Below, in pieces: positions 24,687 to 33,361 of a stretch of 64,000 nt of DNA. Each line of letters begins with the position of its first letter. Position 1 is the first letter of the stretch. Position numbers and translations under genes: made by a program. The stretch lies in assembly GCA_045601425.1 (NCBI GenBank), contig JAZRZP010000025.1, positions 27,452-91,451 of the forward strand, read 5' to 3'. A model generated the notes under the pieces. The model had not been told where the DNA came from, searched no databases, and was given only the letters and a program-made list of their open reading frames with translations. This stretch comes from UBA1219 sp045601425. GTDB lineage: Bacteria; Bacteroidota; Bacteroidia; Bacteroidales; P3.

Positions 24687-24946
24687 TTGATAGTTTTTTT
24701 GCAATGCTATCAATCTCCAATCTTGGTTATGGCTAAAGAGAAAAGGTGCGAGCCTTTCTATCTTGTCCACGAGGAGCCTGCAAGAACCCCGCCTACGCCT
24801 TAGATTAACTCACACCTTAATGTGTGAGCATTAACTGCTAAAGACGTAGACGAGAAACGAAACTTCTCGTGGATTAGCGTATATTCCAATGACTGAGAAT
24901 CATCAGTTTGCAGGCTTTTGATTCGGACAAGAATAATAGCTAATGC
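24687..24946 (-). ncRNA. Structured leader element, copy 1 (before the restriction gene)
   Basis: On the minus strand this 260-nt element has a conserved 5' block GCATTAGCTATTATT (24932-24946). Outer stem CTTGTCC/GGACAAG pairs 24925-24931 with 24762-24768. A second stem AGCCTGCAA/TTGCAGGCT pairs 24908-24916 with 24775-24783. A third, CTACGTCTTTAG/CTAAGGCGTAG, pairs 24838-24849 with 24793-24803 and holds hairpin CTCACAC/GTGTGAG (24809-24828). Then follow terminator-like hairpin AGAAAGG/CCTTTTCT (24739-24759) with a T-rich tail, and hairpin TTGATAG/CTATCAA (24687-24712) ending 2 bases before the ATG. A second copy at 62303-62560 keeps all stems with different bases. It does not match any RNA family I recognise. 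Confidence 0.75.
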
Positions 24947-25061
24947 TTTGGTTTGTAATATGTTAATTTATATTTATATCAAATGTCAATTTTTCGTTTT
25001 TTGTATTGAATATTAAGTTTTTATTTTTTTGCAAAAATACGAATTATTTTTCAATTGCAGA

Positions 25062-25097
25062 TAAAAAAACATCGGCAAAAAAGCCGATGTTTTTTTT
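25062..25097 (-). terminator. Bidirectional terminator after gcvP
   Basis: Perfect 8-bp stem ACATCGGC / GCCGATGT (25069-25076, 25083-25090) with an A6 loop, flanked by an A-run and a T-run, so it works on both strands. It ends gcvP, 15 bases after its stop. Confidence 0.88.
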
Positions 25098-25112
25098 AGA
25101 ATAAAAGAATCA

Positions 25113-27962
25113 TTATTCCATAGGCCATACAGGTTGCAAGTTGCGGTCGCCGTAGGCGTCGTCGATTTTGCTGATGGTAGGCCAGTATTTGTCGTCGTGT
25201 GGCTGCGGGAAGGCAGCTTTCTCACGGGTGTAGGGTCTGTTCCATTCGTTGGCACAAACGACCTGCATTGTGTGAGGTGCGTTGAAAATAACGTTGTTGT
25301 TCTGCTCAACCTTGCCGTCCATGATTTCACGGATTTCTTCGCGGATGGATATGAACGCATCGCATAGGCGGTCCATTTCGCCGAGAGGTTCACTTTCGGT
25401 CGGTTCAACCATAAGGGTGTTGTGAACAGGGAATGCTACTGTTGGTGCGTGCAGACCATAGTCCATGAGTCGTTTTGCGATATCTCCCACAGAGACTTTC
25501 AGGCTGAATTCGTTGAAATCAACTATCATTTCGTGGGCACACATGCCTTGTTTTCCGGTGTAAAGGATTTTGTAGTAAGGAGCCAGACGGGCTTTGATGT
25601 AGTTGGCATTGAGTATTGCGTGACGTGTGGCTTCGGTAAGGCCGTTGCCGCCGAGCATTTTCAGATAACCATAGGTGATAGGTAGCAGCATTGCGCTTCC
25701 GAAAGGTGAAGCGGACATGGCATTGCCTTTTTCGCCGCCGACTTTAACCTGCGAGTGGCATGGGAGGAAGTCGATGAGTTTTGCCGACACTCCGATGGGT
25801 CCAACGCCGGGACCACCGCCGCCGTGAGGCATTGCAAAGGTTTTGTGGAGGTTCAGGTGGCAAACGTCGGCACCCATGAAGCCAGGGGAAGTAAGGCCGA
25901 CCTGTGCGTTCATGTTTGCACCGTCCATATAAACCAAACCGCCGTTTTCGTGGATGATATTGATGATGTCGAGAATGGCTTCTTCGAAAACGCCGTGAGT
26001 TGACGGGTAGGTAACCATGAGGCAAGCGAGGTTGTCTTTGTACTGTTCTGCTTTTGCACGGAGGTCTTCGACATCTATTTCACCATGTTCGGTAGATTTT
26101 ACCACAACAACTTGGAATCCGGCTTTTGCGGAAGATGCAGGGTTGGTTCCGTGTGCTGAAGCTGGTATCAGGCATACGTTGCGGTTGCCTTGGCCTTGAG
26201 AGATGTGATAGTTGCGTATAACCGTGAGTCCGGAGTATTCGCCTGCCGCTCCTGAGTTTGGCTGGAACGAGATGCCTGCGAAACCTGTAACTTCGCAAAG
26301 AGCCTTGTTCATGTCTTCTATCATTTCAAGATAGCCTGCAGCCTGATCGGCAGGAACAAACGGGTGAATTTGTGTGAATTCGGGCCAGCTGAGCGGCATC
26401 ATTTCTGCTGCTGCATTCAGTTTCATTGTGCAGGATCCGAGCGGTATCATTGCACGGTTGAGCGAAAGGTCTTTTACTTCCAGTTTTTTCATGTAACGCA
26501 TCATCTCGGTTTCGGAATGATAGGTGTTGAATACCGGATGATCGAGGAACGAGGATGTGCGTTTGAGGGTGGCAGGAATTGTGTTTACGCTGCATGTGCA
26601 TTTTCCGTTGCATACGAGTGGTTCGAATTTCTTGCCGGCAGCTTCGGCCAGAACACGGAGTATATTGTTGATGTCGTCTTTGGAAGTGGTTTCGTCCAAA
26701 CTGATGCCGATGCATTCGTCGCAGATGTAACGGAAGTTGATTTTGTTTTCGAGGGCGATTTTCTTCACTACGTCGCTTTTTATCGGACATTGTATTGCGA
26801 GTGTGTCGAAGAAATATCTGTTGTGCTGTTTGTAGCCGTATTTTTCAACTTCGGCAGCAAGAACGCCAGCCATTGTATTGATGTTGCGGGCGATAGCCAG
26901 AATGCCATCTTTTCCGTGCCAAGCGGCGTAGAAGCCGGCCATTATGGCGACAAGTGCTTGAGACGTACAGATGTTGGAAGTTGCCTTTTCGCGTTTGATG
27001 TGCTGTTCGCGCATGCCGAGGGCCATGCGGAGGGCTTTGTTGCCTTGAGCGTCGATGGTCCAGCCGATGATACGTCCGGGGAAGGCACGTTTGAAGGTCT
27101 CTGTACATGCAAAGTATGCAGCGGAAGGACCGCCGTAGCCCATCGGTATACCGAAACGCTGTGTGGAACCGAAAGCACAGTCAACGCCCATTTCACCAGG
27201 AGACTTGAGTAATGCCAGAGCCATGATGTCGGCAGCCATACCAACGAAGATGCCTTTTGCCTTGGCGTCGGCTATGAACTGCGTATGGTCGGTGATTTCG
27301 CCGAACTGATTAGGGTATTGGAGTATTGCACCGAAGAAGGTGTTGTCGAGTTGCACTTCGGATGCTTTTGCCACTACTACTTCGATACCTCGCGGGGCGG
27401 CATTGGTTTTTATTACGTCGATTGTCTGTGGCAAAACGTCATCGGAAACGAATATTCTGTTGGCATTGTCTTTTACCTGCTGACGTGTGCGTGAGTTGAA
27501 GAACATGAGCATGCATTCGCCGCCGGCAGTGGCTTCGTCGAGGAGCGATGCATTGGCGAGGGGCATTTTTGTCATGTCGGCAACCATGGTCTGGAAAGTC
27601 ATAAGGGCTTCGAGACGGCCTTGCGATATTTCTGTCTGATAAGGAGTGTATGCAGTGTACCAGCCTGCGTTTTCAAATACGTTGCGCATGATTACGGCTG
27701 GGGTTATGGTGTTGTAGTAACCCATGCCGATGTATGTCTTGTAGATTTTGTTTTTGGAAGCTATTGCTTTTACGTGGTTCAGGAATTCGTATTCGTTCAT
27801 TCCGTCGGGTAAGTTCAATGGCTTCGGCAGGCGTATTGCTGCAGGAACGGTTTTGTCAATCAATTCGTCTAAAGAAGAAACGCCTATGACTTTGAGCATT
27901 TTTTCTTCGTCGGCAACTTTGGATACTCCATTGTGTCTTGGGGTGAAATTATTGGTAATCAT
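25113..27962 (-). CDS. gcvP: Glycine dehydrogenase (decarboxylating), P-protein
   Basis: A 949-residue single-chain P-protein of the glycine cleavage system. It decarboxylates glycine on pyridoxal phosphate and passes the aminomethyl group to lipoylated H-protein. Two homologous halves are visible. The second carries the PLP lysine in NLHKTFAMPHGGGGPG and the nearby motif TYPSTHGVFE; the first holds RHNGVS and the GMGYYNT region. The single-chain form (about 950 residues), not the split GcvPA/GcvPB, is used. gcvT and gcvH are not in the window. It has its own promoter and terminator, so it is monocistronic. Confidence 0.97.
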   Translation of the reverse strand: MITNNFTPRHNGVSKVADEEKMLKVIGVSSLDELIDKTVPAAIRLPKPLNLPDGMNEYEFLNHVKAIASKNKIYKTYIGMGYYNTITPAVIMRNVFENAGWYTAYTPYQTEISQGRLEALMTFQTMVADMTKMPLANASLLDEATAGGECMLMFFNSRTRQQVKDNANRIFVSDDVLPQTIDVIKTNAAPRGIEVVVAKASEVQLDNTFFGAILQYPNQFGEITDHTQFIADAKAKGIFVGMAADIMALALLKSPGEMGVDCAFGSTQRFGIPMGYGGPSAAYFACTETFKRAFPGRIIGWTIDAQGNKALRMALGMREQHIKREKATSNICTSQALVAIMAGFYAAWHGKDGILAIARNINTMAGVLAAEVEKYGYKQHNRYFFDTLAIQCPIKSDVVKKIALENKINFRYICDECIGISLDETTSKDDINNILRVLAEAAGKKFEPLVCNGKCTCSVNTIPATLKRTSSFLDHPVFNTYHSETEMMRYMKKLEVKDLSLNRAMIPLGSCTMKLNAAAEMMPLSWPEFTQIHPFVPADQAAGYLEMIEDMNKALCEVTGFAGISFQPNSGAAGEYSGLTVIRNYHISQGQGNRNVCLIPASAHGTNPASSAKAGFQVVVVKSTEHGEIDVEDLRAKAEQYKDNLACLMVTYPSTHGVFEEAILDIINIIHENGGLVYMDGANMNAQVGLTSPGFMGADVCHLNLHKTFAMPHGGGGPGVGPIGVSAKLIDFLPCHSQVKVGGEKGNAMSASPFGSAMLLPITYGYLKMLGGNGLTEATRHAILNANYIKARLAPYYKILYTGKQGMCAHEMIVDFNEFSLKVSVGDIAKRLMDYGLHAPTVAFPVHNTLMVEPTESEPLGEMDRLCDAFISIREEIREIMDGKVEQNNNVIFNAPHTMQVVCANEWNRPYTREKAAFPQPHDDKYWPTISKIDDAYGDRNLQPVWPME

Positions 27963-28010
27963 TGTGTTACAATTATTTTATTTTGTAAAATATTATTTGT
28001 TTCGTGGGTG

Positions 28011-28041
28011 CAAAAATACGAAAAAATACGAAAAAAAACAA
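28011..28041 (-). promoter_or_regulatory. Promoter of gcvP
   Basis: On the minus strand TATTTTTG (28011-28018) fits the -7 box, 49 bases before the gcvP ATG. A TTG (28039-28041) lies upstream with a 20-base spacer. The predicted leader is about 45 bases, with no riboswitch visible. Confidence 0.6.
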
Positions 28042-28411
28042 TTCTTTTTTTTACTCATGGCAAAATTTTTGTTTTTTTACCATCGACGCTTGGATCTTTT
28101 CAAGGATCGGGTGTCTTTGGATTTACATTTTTTTTGTTAAAAGGCGAACTGTTCCAAGTGTTTTGTAGCAATTGGAAGGATTATTGTAGTGTCAACCCGT
28201 TGGCCATGTCAAATATGCTTTAGATTAATTCCGCCAATGGGTTAATTCATCCAACAGGTAGAAATAAAAAATACGCATGTCAACAAGAAAAACAGAGGCC
28301 GTTGGTCTCTGTTTTTCTTTATGGAGTATGCTGAGCAACACTCGTACCTGTGGGAAACGGTGGCTTCTTAATATGAAAAGCTACGGTCATGCCTCAGTGA
28401 GCCGCCGGCAA
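28042..28411. other. Intergenic stretch with two hairpins, no gene recognised
   Basis: About 370 bases without a credible coding frame. It holds an imperfect inverted repeat AACCCGTTGG / CCAATGGGTT (about 28195-28244) and the terminator-like hairpin at 28288-28316. A 62-codon plus-strand frame at 28277 has no recognisable product, runs through the hairpin and is not called. Confidence 0.5.
28288..28316 (-). terminator. Bidirectional terminator-like hairpin
   Basis: AAAAACAGAG (28288-28297) pairs perfectly with CTCTGTTTTT (28307-28316) around a 9-base loop. Its A- and T-rich ends suit both strands. It probably ends the transcript of the two small membrane-protein genes to its right, after a 3' region of about 95 bases. 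Confidence 0.7.
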
Positions 28412-28588
28412 TCATCCCTGTACCAGATACACGAAAAGTGCCGCGATTCCGGTATCAACGATTAGTGTGAGAAAAGTGAACCACAGACGTTTTTTTCTGT
28501 TTTTTTTCTTGCCGCAGAAAGCCGCAAAAAACAATACGGTTGCAAGAACGAGCAGGATTCCGGTGATTATGTTTCCGATAAGCATCAT
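28412..28588 (-). CDS. Small two-helix membrane protein
   Basis: A 58-residue protein starting at tandem ATG codons (MMLIGNIITGILLV). It has two hydrophobic segments (about 3-24 and 36-56) joined by a basic loop KKKNRKKR. I recognise no family. It follows another small membrane protein by 14 bases and is probably co-transcribed with it. Confidence 0.5.
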   Translation of the reverse strand: MMLIGNIITGILLVLATVLFFAAFCGKKKNRKKRLWFTFLTLIVDTGIAALFVYLVQG

Positions 28589-28602
28589 GATGTTGAATGT
28601 TT

Positions 28603-28818
28603 TCAGTTGTTTGAAGTTTTGTAAACGATATATGCGGCTACGACTCCCGCTAGTAAAAGTGCCATGAATATGTAAAAGACAATGCTGCATCCGCGGTTGT
28701 CAGGACATCCGCTTTTGCGCTTGTTTTCCCGCGATTCCCTTTCAAAATAGAATACGGCCAGAAAAACAACTGCGACGACTGCTGTTCCTAAAATAATCTC
28801 TGTTATATTATTCATCAT
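28603..28818 (-). CDS. Small two-helix membrane protein
   Basis: A 71-residue protein with hydrophobic segments at about 7-25 and 46-66, joined by a charged loop with two cysteines (ESRENKRKSGCPDNRGCS). No family is recognised. It also begins with two ATG codons. It appears to form a pair with the next small membrane gene and has no other functional context. Confidence 0.5.
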   Translation of the reverse strand: MMNNITEIILGTAVVAVVFLAVFYFERESRENKRKSGCPDNRGCSIVFYIFMALLLAGVVAAYIVYKTSNN

Positions 28819-28922
28819 TTGTTGTGTGTAAATGTGCCACGATGGTTGAGGCTTAATGGTTGAAACCGGAATGCAAAGTTACGTTTTTTTTCCGAGCACG
28901 GCAAATGTTTTTTTTAGGGTAT

Positions 28923-28955
28923 AAAAAAAGGTTGTCCTTTTCGGGGCAACCTTTT
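28923..28955 (-). terminator. Intrinsic terminator after the TPR protein gene
   Basis: AAAGGTTG (28927-28934) pairs with CAACCTTT (28947-28954), and the inner bases extend the stem. On the minus strand a T-run follows. It ends the transcript 18 bases after the stop codon. Confidence 0.85.
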
Positions 28956-28972
28956 CTTGTAAGGTCAGAAAA

Positions 28973-29644
28973 TTATTCTGCAGATTCGGCGTAGCCGATG
29001 TATTTGTCGATAGAACGTGCTTCGGTAGAAGCAGGGTATTCGGTCTTGATGGCATTGAATTTTTCAAGGGCGGCCTTTTTATTGTTTTGGATCATGTAAA
29101 CCATGCCGGCTTTGAAAAGTGCCATGGGAGTATTGATGTCGTCATCGCTCTTTTTTGCGGCTTTCTCGTAGCAACTGAGGGCTTTGCTGTCGTTGCCGAG
29201 TTCGAGATAGGCATCGCCGGTGAGGATGATTGACGTTACGGAAGTCATGACGTCTTTTCCGCTGTAGTCTTCAAAATAGTCAATGGCAGCCTGATAGTTT
29301 CCGAGACGGAGGTTGCAAATTCCAGCATAGTATTTTGCGAGGTTGCCGATTTTGGTAGAGCTGTAGTCATTGGCAATCTGTTCGAAACCGGGGTGCTGAG
29401 CGTTTCCCTTCAGTGCCAATTGCAGAGAATCCTGACCGAACCACTGCTGTGCAGGAAAAATGACATCGGCGGCTTCATTGTTGCGGTTTTCGTTGCAGGC
29501 ACGATAACCGAAGATTGCGACAACAATAACCAGAATGGCACAAATTGCACCTACCAAGATGCGCTTGTTTTTTTCAATGAAATTTTCTGTTTTGGATATA
29601 ACATCCCCAATTTCAGTGTTTTGAGCTTCTTTATTTTCTTTCAT
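28973..29644 (-). CDS. Membrane-anchored TPR protein
   Basis: A 223-residue protein with a short cytoplasmic N terminus, one membrane helix (about 29-46, ILVGAICAILVIVVAIFGY), then a periplasmic part with three or four tetratricopeptide-like helix pairs, for example AKYYAGICNLRLGNYQAAIDYFEDY and GDAYLELGNDSKALSCYEKA. The layout matches YfgM-like or BamD-like periplasmic TPR scaffolds, which help outer-membrane protein traffic; the exact role is not clear. The start is set at MKENKEAQ because a -7 promoter element lies 31 bases upstream. Monocistronic. Confidence 0.82.
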   Translation of the reverse strand: MKENKEAQNTEIGDVISKTENFIEKNKRILVGAICAILVIVVAIFGYRACNENRNNEAADVIFPAQQWFGQDSLQLALKGNAQHPGFEQIANDYSSTKIGNLAKYYAGICNLRLGNYQAAIDYFEDYSGKDVMTSVTSIILTGDAYLELGNDSKALSCYEKAAKKSDDDINTPMALFKAGMVYMIQNNKKAALEKFNAIKTEYPASTEARSIDKYIGYAESAE

Positions 29645-29674
29645 TATCTGTAGTTTATTAAAAATATCGGTTTG

Positions 29675-29682
29675 CAAAATTA
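29675..29682 (-). promoter_or_regulatory. Candidate -7 element of the TPR protein gene
   Basis: Reads TAATTTTG on the minus strand, a match to TAnnTTTG, 31 bases before the ATG. Confidence 0.55.
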
Positions 29683-29840
29683 CTCATTTTTTTTGGGAAA
29701 AACAAGCCAATATTTTTTTACTTTCGTAAAAGTAATATTTTTTTTTGTCTAAACGTTTGAAATATAGTTCTTTAATGTGTGGTATTTTTTTTGTGTTGAA
29801 AAAAAAATATTTGAAGTGCGGAATTGTGAAAAAAAAATCA

Positions 29841-29848
29841 TATCTTTG
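29841..29848 (+). promoter_or_regulatory. Candidate -7 element of the dihydroorotate dehydrogenase-like gene
   Basis: TATCTTTG matches TAnnTTTG exactly, 31 bases before the ATG. No TTTG at the standard distance. Confidence 0.6.
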
Positions 29849-29878
29849 CAAAATCTTTAAATTGTATACTGGAACGAT

Positions 29879-30862
29879 ATGGACATTAAGACAAGGTTTC
29901 TGGGATTGGATTTGAATTCACCGGTGATAGTCGGGAGCAGTGATCTCTCGACGTCGCTTGCGAATATAGAAAAGATGGAAGAGTCCGGAGCCGGAGCAGT
30001 GGTCTTGAAATCGATATTGGAAGAAGAAATATTATACTCCGCAGGGATAAAATCGTCAAGCATGAGATTCTACGGAGTTTCGGGCTCGAATTACGATTTT
30101 GTCAGGGAACACATTCCTGCACATGGCCCCCGAAAGTATCTCGAACACATACGCGGCATAAAGGAGCGCTTCGCAATACCTGTGATAGCGAGCGTCAACT
30201 GCTGTGCATTCGGCGGGTGGGTGAATTTCGTGCAGGAACTCAAGGATGCAGGCTGCGATGCTGTTGAACTCAATATCTTTAACCTGCCGTGCGACATGAA
30301 CATGTCTTACGACGACGTGGACAGGCTTTATGCTGACACCCTGCTGGCATTGGGAAGGATAAGAAATTTGCCGGTAGTGGTGAAAATGGAAAACTATTTC
30401 ACGGATCTGGCCAAGTTCGTGCAACGGCTTTCAATGTATGGCATCTCAGCGGTGACTCTGTTCAACGGAATCTCCGTTTTTGACATTGACACCGACGGAA
30501 AAAAAGTTATAAATCGTCAGGCACCGATGCAGTCCGGAGATCCGAGTTTTCCATTAATGTGGACGGCACTGCTCTCGAAGCGAATATCGTGTGATATTTC
30601 GGTTTCGGGAGGAATATCCACATCCGACGACGTCATAAAGGCTCTGCTTGCAGGGGCGGCTACGGTGCAGACGGTTTCGGCTCTGTACAGACACGGAATT
30701 GAATATATCGGAGAATTGAACAGCGAAATAATGCGCTGGATGGAGAAGAACCAATACGAGTCGTTGGGAGACTTCAGGGGAATGTTGGCAATAAAGACCA
30801 ACTCGGAAGCCAGACAATTTACACGGATACAATTTATTAAAACAATAGCAAACATTCACTAG
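29879..30862 (+). CDS. Dihydroorotate dehydrogenase-like protein
   Basis: A 327-residue FMN-binding TIM barrel of the PyrD superfamily: LGLDLNSPVIVGSSDLS at the N terminus, IASVNCCAFGGWVNF, DAVELNIFNLP, VVVKMENYF, and the phosphate-binding SVSGGISTSDDVIKALLAGAATVQTVSALYRHG. Family members of this type are often annotated as dihydroorotate dehydrogenase, but the catalytic loop differs from standard class 1 enzymes, so pyrimidine synthesis is not certain. It has its own promoter; the acyl-CoA ligase gene follows after 49 bases. Confidence 0.8.
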   Translation: MDIKTRFLGLDLNSPVIVGSSDLSTSLANIEKMEESGAGAVVLKSILEEEILYSAGIKSSSMRFYGVSGSNYDFVREHIPAHGPRKYLEHIRGIKERFAIPVIASVNCCAFGGWVNFVQELKDAGCDAVELNIFNLPCDMNMSYDDVDRLYADTLLALGRIRNLPVVVKMENYFTDLAKFVQRLSMYGISAVTLFNGISVFDIDTDGKKVINRQAPMQSGDPSFPLMWTALLSKRISCDISVSGGISTSDDVIKALLAGAATVQTVSALYRHGIEYIGELNSEIMRWMEKNQYESLGDFRGMLAIKTNSEARQFTRIQFIKTIANIH

Positions 30863-30911
30863 GGAAAAGAAAAATCTCAAGGAACTGATATACAAACTAA
30901 CATCACTTATC

Positions 30912-32675
30912 ATGGAAGTAAAACGATTATTTGACTTGCTGGAATACAGGAAAAACACCAACCCCGACAGACCTGTGTTTGCCGCAAAGCGGGAAGGGAA
31001 GTGGGAGGAATTCAAAATAGACGAGTATATTGAAATGTCAGACAACATAAGCTACGGCTTGCTTGCAATGGGCCTCCAGCCGGGCGAGAAAGTTGCCTTG
31101 ATTTCATCAAACCGTCCCGAATGGAATTTTTTGGATATGGGAGTGCAGCAGATGGGCGGAATTCTGGTGCCGATATACCCGACTATCAGTGAAGACGACT
31201 ACAAATACATTCTTTCCAATGCCACAGTGAAATTCATATTTCTCGAAGGCCCCGAATTGTTGCGCAAGATCCGCAACATACTTCCGGAACTACCCAATGT
31301 ACAGAAAATATACACCTTCAAGAAACGCGACGAACAGACATCGGATTTTGCAGAACTCGTAGAACTCGGAAAAGCCAATCCCGTTCCCGAACGCCTGAAA
31401 GGCATAAAGGATTCCATAAAACCGAAAGACATGGTGACCATGATTTACACTTCTGGGACCACCGGCATGCCGAAGGGCGTGATGCTTTCGCACGAAAACA
31501 TAATATTCAACTTCATGGGCGTGAGGGAAACGCCGAAACCCTACTTTTCGAGGACAATGAGCTTTTTGCCGCTATGCCACGTGTACGAACGCATGATGAA
31601 CTATTTCTACCAGTTCATCGGTTATGAAACCTTCTATGCTGAAAACATGGGAAAAGTAGCTGAAAACATTGCAGAAGTGAAACCACACCTGATGTGTTCC
31701 GTGCCACGTTTCCTCGAAAAAATCTATGATAAGATTTACCGTAAGGGAGAAAAAATGAAGGGCATAAAGAAAAAATTATTCTATATGACCTTGGATCTGG
31801 CCACGGAATACGATTTGGATAAAAGATCGTTGTGGTACAAGTTGAAGTGGAAAATAGCTGACAGAATCACATATAGGAAAATCAGGGAAAGTTTTGGCGG
31901 ATGTCTGGAAATGATTGTTTCGGGCGGTGCTGGAATCCAACCGCGTTTGGCAAGTTTCTTTACATGCATAGGCATGAGCATATACGAAGGCTACGGCCTT
32001 ACCGAAACTTCACCCGTGATAGCAGTGAGCAACTCGGCTAAGAACGGCCGCAAGATAGGTACGGCAGGACCACCGCTCCCCGGGGTTGAAGTCCGTATCG
32101 ACCCGGAAACGAAAGAAATTCTGTGCCGTGGCAAAAATGTCATGCTGGGTTACTATCAAGCACCGGAACTTACAAAGGAAGTAATTGACGCCGACGGCTG
32201 GTTCCATACCAGCGATACTGGAGAACTCCTGCCTACAGGTCAGCTGAAAATAACAGGTCGAACCAAGACCATGTTCAAGACCTCGATGGGAAAATTCGTG
32301 AATCCCGAAGTAATAGAGGAAAAATTCAAGGAATCCCCGTTCATACTTGAAATGATGGTCGTTGGAGAAGGCCAGAAGTTCGCGGCAGCACTCATTACAC
32401 CCGATTTTGAATTCCTCAAGGATTGGCAGCACCGTCACGGAATCAACTGCGAGACGCGCGAGGAAATGGTCGCCGACAAACAGACATTGGAACGCTACAA
32501 ACGCGTGATGGTCAAATACAACGCCTGTTTCGGCGAAACGGAACAGGTGAAGAAATTCAAGCTGCTGACCGATACTTGGTCGGAAGCCAACGGACTGATA
32601 ACACCGACGCTTAAGATAAAACGCAAGAAAGTGGCAGAACGTTACAGCCAGGAAATAGAAAATCTTTTCAAGTAA
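30912..32675 (+). CDS. Long-chain acyl-CoA ligase (AMP-forming)
   Basis: A 587-residue adenylate-forming enzyme. The AMP-binding motif MIYTSGTTGMPKGVMLSHENI (about 176-196) is complete; the acyl-adenylate motif appears as YEGYGLTETSP, followed by GWFHTSDTGEL and the hinge KITGRTKTMFKTSMGKFVNPE. It activates fatty acids to acyl-CoA at the cytoplasmic membrane face. The class is sure; chain length is not. It lies 49 bases after the DHODH-like gene. Confidence 0.9.
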   Translation: MEVKRLFDLLEYRKNTNPDRPVFAAKREGKWEEFKIDEYIEMSDNISYGLLAMGLQPGEKVALISSNRPEWNFLDMGVQQMGGILVPIYPTISEDDYKYILSNATVKFIFLEGPELLRKIRNILPELPNVQKIYTFKKRDEQTSDFAELVELGKANPVPERLKGIKDSIKPKDMVTMIYTSGTTGMPKGVMLSHENIIFNFMGVRETPKPYFSRTMSFLPLCHVYERMMNYFYQFIGYETFYAENMGKVAENIAEVKPHLMCSVPRFLEKIYDKIYRKGEKMKGIKKKLFYMTLDLATEYDLDKRSLWYKLKWKIADRITYRKIRESFGGCLEMIVSGGAGIQPRLASFFTCIGMSIYEGYGLTETSPVIAVSNSAKNGRKIGTAGPPLPGVEVRIDPETKEILCRGKNVMLGYYQAPELTKEVIDADGWFHTSDTGELLPTGQLKITGRTKTMFKTSMGKFVNPEVIEEKFKESPFILEMMVVGEGQKFAAALITPDFEFLKDWQHRHGINCETREEMVADKQTLERYKRVMVKYNACFGETEQVKKFKLLTDTWSEANGLITPTLKIKRKKVAERYSQEIENLFK

Positions 32676-32735
32676 CCAACAGGATTTTAGAAGATTAGAT
32701 AAAATAAATAACAAATAATAACTTAAAAAAACACC

Positions 32736-33215
32736 ATGGAAACAAAAGAACGCACCTCCAGTTTTTATCGTTTCGAAGATTTGAGAATCTATCACAAATC
32801 GCTCGACTACAGCCAATGGGTAATGACAAACCTGAAAGAACCCGCAACAAAAGCAGAAAAAGAACTCGTGAAATGTTTCTGCAATTCCGCTTATGCAATC
32901 GGACTCAACATAGCAGAAGGTTCTTCGAGAAACAAAACCCAGTTTGAACACTATTTGAAAATATCGAAAACAGCCATCCGCGAATGCGTCGTTTTCACCG
33001 AAGTGGCCAAGAAGACAAGCATGCTTTCGGAAGAAAGCTACGAAGCATCGCGTAATTCGCTCATGGAGCTTACACGCATGATAGGAGCCCTAATAATTTC
33101 GTTGCAGAATCCCGGACGCCGTTCAAACAGAAGCACCGACGGCGAAACGGAGACGGATGATGAAAGCATGGAAATGCCTTCGGCCGATATCGATGCCATT
33201 GATACCGATTTTTGA
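32736..33215 (+). CDS. Four-helix-bundle protein (S23-derived family)
   Basis: A 159-residue, helical protein of the 'four helix bundle protein' family related to ORFs found in 23S rRNA intervening sequences. The signature is FEDLRIYHKSLDYSQWV then GLNIAEGSSRNKTQFEHYLKISKTAIRECV. Chromosomal copies outside rRNA genes are common in Bacteroidetes and may bind nucleic acid; function is unknown. The last 45 residues are acidic (DGETETDDESMEMPSADIDAID) and do not belong to the usual fold. A terminator follows. Confidence 0.85.
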   Translation: METKERTSSFYRFEDLRIYHKSLDYSQWVMTNLKEPATKAEKELVKCFCNSAYAIGLNIAEGSSRNKTQFEHYLKISKTAIRECVVFTEVAKKTSMLSEESYEASRNSLMELTRMIGALIISLQNPGRRSNRSTDGETETDDESMEMPSADIDAIDTDF

Positions 33216-33242
33216 ATTTTCAAGAAAAATTGAAGTTAATTG

Positions 33243-33273
33243 CGGCAGATTTTATCACCTGCCGTATTTTTTT
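33243..33273 (+). terminator. Intrinsic terminator after the four-helix-bundle gene
   Basis: CGGCAG (33243-33248) pairs with CTGCCG (33259-33264), followed by TATTTTTTT. It separates this gene from the Zn peptidase gene. Confidence 0.85.
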
Positions 33274-33361
33274 ATTCTGCACCGAAAGATGTTTTCAATC
33301 GGCATATACAATTTTTTTAGGAGAACTTCGTTATAGGCACGAACTTTAAAATTATAAGGAA

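Noticed and set aside
28277..28465. A 62-codon plus-strand frame (MSTRKTEAVGLCFSLW)
   Set aside because: It runs through the terminator hairpin and the 3' end of an opposite gene, and shows no recognisable composition or ribosome site.
30912..32675. A fatty-acid degradation operon with the DHODH-like gene
   Set aside because: No acyl-CoA dehydrogenase, hydratase or thiolase genes are nearby, so only proximity links the two genes.
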